Below, piece by piece: positions 60,270 through 64,000 of a stretch of 64,000 bases of DNA. A model generated the notes under the pieces. It was not told the DNA's origin. It worked only from the letters and a program-made list of their open reading frames with translations, and ran no database searches. The stretch lies in NCBI GenBank assembly GCA_947474595.1, contig CANJIV010000001.1:186001-250000 (forward strand). Direction: 5' to 3'. The translations under genes and the position numbers were made by a program. Position 1 is the first letter of the stretch. Every line of letters begins with the position of its first letter. Source of the DNA: Solirubrobacterales bacterium. GTDB taxonomy: Bacteria; Actinomycetota; Thermoleophilia; Solirubrobacterales; Solirubrobacteraceae.

Positions 60270-61229
60270 ATGCCTTCAACCATCGACGTCATCATCCCAA
60301 CTCACGGCGGGCGCGAAATCACCTCTAGTTGTCTGCGTCACCTCGCCAATCAGACCTTTGATCACCGGGTAATCGTCGTTGACAACGCTTCACCCGACGA
60401 TAGCGTCGAGCGCCTGCAGGCGGACTTTCCGGCGATCTCAATGATCGCCTTAGATCAGAACCGTGGCTTCGGCGCCGCGTGCAACGCTGGCATCGCAGCC
60501 TCTCGTGGCGCCATCGTGGTGCTGATGAACAACGACGTCGACGCTGAGCCAACCCTGCTTGCTGAGCTGGCTGCTGCGTTTGAAACCGACCCGCAACTGG
60601 GCAGCGTCGCGCCACTGCTGCTGCGCCCAGATGGTCGCATCGACTCCGTCGGCCTTTGTGCCGACTCGACGCTCGCCGGCTTCCCACGCCTACAAGGTCG
60701 CCAGGCATCCGAAGCTGGGTCCACACGGCCACTCCTGCTAGGCCCGGCTGGCTCGGTAGCCGCCTACCGCAGGGCTGCGCTGGACGAAGTCGGCCTCTTC
60801 GACGAACGCCTCTTCATGTATCAGGAGGACCTGGACTTGGCCCTAAGGCTGCGAGCCGGTGGCTGGGGATCTTGCAGCGCCATCCAAGCGCGTGCGGTCC
60901 ACCATGGCTCGGCCACCGTGGGGCGCCGCTCGGCCTCTCAGCGCCAGCTCCAAGCGTTCGCTCGCGGATACATGCTGCGCGCTTATGGCGTCGGTGGTGC
61001 TCGCCGAGCCGCGCGCACGGTGGTGACTGAACTGATCGTCGCCGGTGGCGACCTCGTGATCTCACGTGACGGCGCGGCCTGGCGAGGAAGGGTTGCGGGC
61101 TGGCGAGCTGGGCACCAGACAACCCGACGCCATCTACCGGCAGAAGGCATCGACTCCGCGATAGGAGTCCGTGACTCGCTGCGCCTGCGGCGCGTCGACT
61201 ACTCTGCCGCGCCGCCAATCGGTCGATGA
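60270..61229 (+). CDS. GT2 glycosyltransferase (rhamnosyltransferase-like)
   Basis: 319 residues from ATG 60270. An upstream frame to 60222 overlaps the methyltransferase and is not homologous. It begins TIDVIIPTHGGREIT, then VVDNASPDDS, NRGFGAACNAGIAASRG and the metal motif LMNNDVDAEP. QEDLDLALRLRAGGW is the catalytic-base region. All are typical of GT2 proteins that add rhamnose or related sugars in polysaccharide assembly. It is soluble, with a basic C-terminus. It is followed by a methyltransferase gene 34 bases downstream. Confidence 0.9.
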   Translation: MPSTIDVIIPTHGGREITSSCLRHLANQTFDHRVIVVDNASPDDSVERLQADFPAISMIALDQNRGFGAACNAGIAASRGAIVVLMNNDVDAEPTLLAELAAAFETDPQLGSVAPLLLRPDGRIDSVGLCADSTLAGFPRLQGRQASEAGSTRPLLLGPAGSVAAYRRAALDEVGLFDERLFMYQEDLDLALRLRAGGWGSCSAIQARAVHHGSATVGRRSASQRQLQAFARGYMLRAYGVGGARRAARTVVTELIVAGGDLVISRDGAAWRGRVAGWRAGHQTTRRHLPAEGIDSAIGVRDSLRLRRVDYSAAPPIGR

Positions 61230-61263
61230 TGGCGCTGATCGTGTCAATACCCTTGGCATCCCA

Positions 61264-62184
61264 ATGAGTACCTGCCTGATCTGCTGCGCGCAGTTGCCCG
61301 AGAGAGGCCTACCCGCGATCGACCGCCTCCACCCCACCGCTGGGACGTTCGTCGTCGTAAGTTGCCCCAGCTGTGGAGCCGGTCGCACACTGCCGCCGGC
61401 ATCCACGACAGAGCTAGTGGCCTTCTACCCGTCGAGCTATGGTCCCTTTGAAGCCACCCCAGGGCGAGTATTCAGGTCAATCTCGGCGGCCATCCAGTGG
61501 CTGCAAGGGCGCATCGCTAGCAGTACGCCACCACTCTCTTCGGTAGCCAAACTTACTCCTGGGAGCGGCTTAGATGTCGGCTGCGGACGTGGCGATCTTG
61601 CCAGCTGGTTGGTCCAACGCGGCTGGAAGATGACCGGGGTTGAACCCTCCGCCAGCGCCGCGGCGATAGCACGCAGCCGTGGGGTCAATGTTCTTGAAGG
61701 CGTCCTAGCGACAGTCGCACTCACCGAGGGCGGCTTTGACGCAGCAATCCTGCAGCAGTCCCTTGAACACACAGAGGAGCCGGCCGCGGATCTAGCGCGG
61801 ATCTATAAGGCGATGCGGCCTGGGGCGATCATCTGCATCAGCGTCCCAAACTTCGGCAGCTGGCAGGCGCGGCGCTTTGGCAGTCGGTGGTTTCACCTTG
61901 ATGCCCCCCGCCATCGCAGCCACTTCACACAACCCTCGCTGACTCGCGCGCTCCAAGAGGCAGGGTTCATCTCTATAGAGACGACTACGTCGACGAGTCC
62001 AGCCGGCCTTCCTGGCTCAATTCAGTATCGAATCTTCGGCCGCTGTCTATATCCATCAGGCCTCCCGCTGCGTGTGGCAGGGGGGTTGTGTGTGCTTGCA
62101 CTACCGATCGCGCGACTACTCGATCGGGCTTTTGGTGGCGGCGACATCCTCCACGCCGTAGCTGTGAAACCTAACTCTGCCTAG
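61264..62184 (+). CDS. SAM-dependent methyltransferase with N-terminal zinc-ribbon-like Cys motif
   Basis: 306 residues from ATG 61264. C4, C7 and C8 with C34 and C37 (VSCPSCGAG) form a small zinc-ribbon-like module. Then the methyltransferase domain follows: GSGLDVGCGRGDLASWL, VTGVEPS-like MTGVEPSASAAAIA, FDAAILQQSLEHTEEP, and MRPGAIICISVPNFGSWQAR. This two-part layout is common in polysaccharide-locus methyltransferases that act on sugar carbon or oxygen atoms. It lies after a GT2 on the same strand and convergent with a GT4 gene. Confidence 0.87.
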   Translation: MSTCLICCAQLPERGLPAIDRLHPTAGTFVVVSCPSCGAGRTLPPASTTELVAFYPSSYGPFEATPGRVFRSISAAIQWLQGRIASSTPPLSSVAKLTPGSGLDVGCGRGDLASWLVQRGWKMTGVEPSASAAAIARSRGVNVLEGVLATVALTEGGFDAAILQQSLEHTEEPAADLARIYKAMRPGAIICISVPNFGSWQARRFGSRWFHLDAPRHRSHFTQPSLTRALQEAGFISIETTTSTSPAGLPGSIQYRIFGRCLYPSGLPLRVAGGLCVLALPIARLLDRAFGGGDILHAVAVKPNSA

Positions 62185-62212
62185 GATCAGGCCGGCGCTA
62201 AGACCGCCAGCC

Positions 62213-63526
62213 TCACGCACTCTTACCCTCGCTACGACGGGAGATTGCCTGCTCGATTAGCTCAGCTACTGCCAGCGCAGGAGCTGGATAGACGTAGCGG
62301 GCCAGTTCATCATCGACGCGGCCACCTGCTGCCAACTTGCCGTCGAGCAGACGACCAAGCGCATCGGCTATCGCGCCTACATCATCGGGCGCGACCGCAA
62401 CTCCACTGCCGGTCTCCGCGACGATACGTGCGGCTTCATTTCCTTCGGCAAGCGCCAAGATCGGCGGCCCTGCCACAAGATATTCACAGAGCTTGCCGGA
62501 GGCGTGAGAGACATAGCCTGGGGCCGTCAACAACAAGAGCGCGTCAGCCGCTCGCTGGGCAGCAAGCGCCTTAAGCCGCGGTTGAGGCCCGAGTATCTCG
62601 AAAAGCTCCCTCACGCCGATCTGGTCAATCAGGCGCTCACACTCTGGTTCACGAGCTCCGATCAACACCAGCCGTAGCCTGCGTGCACTTTCACCACGTT
62701 CGTCAAGCAGCTGGCGCATCGCGGCGAACAGCCATTTGGGGTCGCGTCCCACCGACCCCACACTGAGGCCCCCGGTATGGACCAGATTGAAACCCCCTTT
62801 AGGGAGTTCCAGCGAGCCACTCTCCGCAGCAACGGCCTCTTCAAGAGCAGGGTCCCAAGCGTTGGGTACGTATGCAGAGCGAGCACCGAAGCGGGCTTCG
62901 AAATCCTCAGCGATTGGTCGCGTTGCGCCGATGATGATCTCCGCCGAGCGCGCTACGCGCCGCTCCATCCAACTATCAATGTAGTCCTGTGCGCCCGTCG
63001 GCCAGGCGCCCCGCAGCGGCTCAAAACGCCAGCCGTCACGAAAGTCGGCGACCCAAGCCGGACGCGACCGCCCGAGCATCAGGGGCAACAGCGCGACAGA
63101 GTCTGGAGGGGCGCTTGTAACCACACACTCGATAGCGCGCTGACCGATAATCGAGCGTGCGGCCTTGACGGCAAACGGCAGCCAGCTAACTGCATGGGCG
63201 TCAGGAACAACGCCTTGATTTAAGAGCTTCGGCGGCGGGCCGGCCGCGGCACCGATAGCTCCGCCCTTAGCTCCTGCGCCTCCATGACCTTCGCGTGCCG
63301 GCCGCCGCAACACCCGGCGTAGCGTGTCGGAAGCCTGGAGATCGGTCGTCCTTATAACCCAGTCTCCGTCGTCTGCGAGCCGACCGTGGGCGCCCGTCGT
63401 CAAGACGGTTACCTCGTGCCCCAAGGAACGCAGATGATGTGCCATCGCCGACCAGCGGTTGCCGCCCACACTTAGGTCAGGCGGATAGAAGTAGGAGACG
63501 ACGAGAATGCGGCGCCCAGCAGTCAC
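62213..63526 (-). CDS. GT4 glycosyltransferase (FucNAc/WbuB-like)
   Basis: 437 residues from GTG 63526. It starts RILVVSYFYPPDLSVGGNRW and has SLGHEVTVLTT, then the donor side with NLVHTGGLSVGSVGRDP and a glycine-rich GKLCEYLVAGPPILAL. This resembles the WbuB-like branch rather than the E-x7-E PIMA type. A Gly/Ala-rich insertion (GGAGAKGGAIGAAAGPP) lies at about residues 79-97. It transfers a sugar to a growing glycan in the cytosol. It is divergent from the acetyltransferase gene, with a 71-base intergenic region. Confidence 0.85.
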   Translation of the reverse strand: MTAGRRILVVSYFYPPDLSVGGNRWSAMAHHLRSLGHEVTVLTTGAHGRLADDGDWVIRTTDLQASDTLRRVLRRPAREGHGGAGAKGGAIGAAAGPPPKLLNQGVVPDAHAVSWLPFAVKAARSIIGQRAIECVVTSAPPDSVALLPLMLGRSRPAWVADFRDGWRFEPLRGAWPTGAQDYIDSWMERRVARSAEIIIGATRPIAEDFEARFGARSAYVPNAWDPALEEAVAAESGSLELPKGGFNLVHTGGLSVGSVGRDPKWLFAAMRQLLDERGESARRLRLVLIGAREPECERLIDQIGVRELFEILGPQPRLKALAAQRAADALLLLTAPGYVSHASGKLCEYLVAGPPILALAEGNEAARIVAETGSGVAVAPDDVGAIADALGRLLDGKLAAGGRVDDELARYVYPAPALAVAELIEQAISRRSEGKSA

Positions 63527-63584
63527 GGCCGGTCCGGACCTTCGGATTCATCGATCGAGACTATGCCGCGCACAGCGCACAAGA

Positions 63585-63590
63585 TAGCCT
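63585..63590 (+). promoter_or_regulatory. -10 box of a leaderless promoter
   Basis: TAGCCT lies seven bases before the GTG at 63598, with no ribosome site, as at other leaderless genes here. Confidence 0.45.
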
Positions 63591-63597
63591 GCACCTC

Positions 63598-64000
63598 GTG
63601 ACTTGGAGCACTCACGGTACCGGCAGCTTTGACCCCGGCGAGTTGGGAGCGGTCGGCCAACGCTGTGTTATCGAGGAGGGAGTCCTCATCTTCAACGCCG
63701 CCCACGTCTTCCTTGGCGACGATGTCTACATCGGTCATCGCACGATTCTTAAGGGTGACACGCGCGGCGAACTGCGGATTGAGGATGGTGCGTGGATCGG
63801 CCAGGAGTGCTACTTCCAGAGCGCCGGAGGTATCACGATCGGTAGGCGTGCTGGGATCGGCCCGAGGGTCATGGTGATCACCTCGACCCATGCAGAGAGC
63901 GCACCACCAGCGTGCATCATCGACGCGCCCCTGAAGTTCGCCGCTGTTGAGATCGGGGCGGGCTCTGACATCGGCATAGGCGCCATCTTGCTGCCTGGGA
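63598..64000 (+). CDS. Hexapeptide-repeat (left-handed beta-helix) acyltransferase, cut by window edge
   Basis: The frame from GTG 63598 stays open to the window end; 134 residues are visible. Repeated hexapeptide rungs with a branched aliphatic residue every sixth position are clear: VIEEGV, VFLGDDVYIG, LRIEDGAWIG, ITIGRRAGIG, VEIGAGSDIGIGAILLPG. ITSTHAES contains the catalytic His of the acetyl-CoA-dependent O-acetyltransferases (MaaT/WbbJ type). It probably O-acetylates a sugar of the glycan. The C-terminus lies outside the window. A -10 box seven bases upstream suggests a leaderless transcript. Confidence 0.85.
   Translation, partial: MTWSTHGTGSFDPGELGAVGQRCVIEEGVLIFNAAHVFLGDDVYIGHRTILKGDTRGELRIEDGAWIGQECYFQSAGGITIGRRAGIGPRVMVITSTHAESAPPACIIDAPLKFAAVEIGAGSDIGIGAILLPG

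Noticed and set aside
63523-63891. Minus-strand open frame of 122 residues at the right edge
   Set aside because: It lies antisense to the hexapeptide acyltransferase, whose plus-strand frame has clear repeat structure. The minus frame has no recognisable domain.

Overview
The window looks like chromosomal DNA of a high-GC actinobacterium. A member of Thermoleophilia (Solirubrobacterales-like) would fit, but that placement is inference from gene content. The clues are a class II (B12-dependent) ribonucleotide reductase, a CtaA-type haem A synthase, a DHA2 exporter, an acyl-CoA dehydrogenase pair, frequent GTG/TTG starts, and many apparently leaderless genes with a TANNNT -10 box 5-7 bases before the start codon. 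No rRNA, CRISPR array or insertion sequence was recognised. The single tRNA gene is tRNA-Thr(CGT).

Positions 1-8.8 kb: a voltage-sensor channel gene cut by the left edge, tRNA-Thr, a marR-MFS exporter operon, and a divergent copper set (two-domain multicopper oxidase, secreted beta-helix protein, cupredoxin) behind a palindromic operator. Then come holB (DNA polymerase III delta') and a divergent P450-tmk pair. Positions 8.8-23 kb: nrdJ with a structured leader; an arsR-mmpL-osmC-enoyl-CoA hydratase set on the minus strand; an in-frame fusion of a UDP-sugar pyrophosphorylase with a VOC ring-cleaving dioxygenase; a secreted repeat protein followed by a two-component system whose regulator appears to start at ATC; and a DEAD-box helicase. 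Positions 23-30.5 kb: tetR with two acyl-CoA dehydrogenases, a cell-wall hydrolase, msrB, a small membrane protein, a CocE/NonD hydrolase that appears to start at ATT, and ctaA.

Positions 30.6-64 kb form a large surface-polysaccharide locus on both strands. It has three polytopic GT-C-like membrane proteins, many GT2 and GT4 glycosyltransferases, four SAM methyltransferases plus a fragment of a fifth, a Wzt/Wzm ABC exporter, and an acetyltransferase cut by the right edge. CDP-sugar enzymes are present: RfbF (glucose-1-phosphate cytidylyltransferase), RfbH (3-dehydratase) and two CDP-paratose/tyvelose 2-epimerase-like proteins. No CDP-glucose 4,6-dehydratase was recognised.

The most interesting part is a tightly overlapping minus-strand run at 43.5-39.2 kb: SDR, 3-dehydroquinate-synthase-like cyclase, ThDP acetolactate-synthase-like enzyme and HpcH/HpaI-type aldolase. 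It is followed by a sugar reductase/epimerase and a GT2, and preceded by rfbF. This enzyme combination could make a branched, higher-carbon or carbocyclic sugar. The product cannot be read from sequence and is inference.
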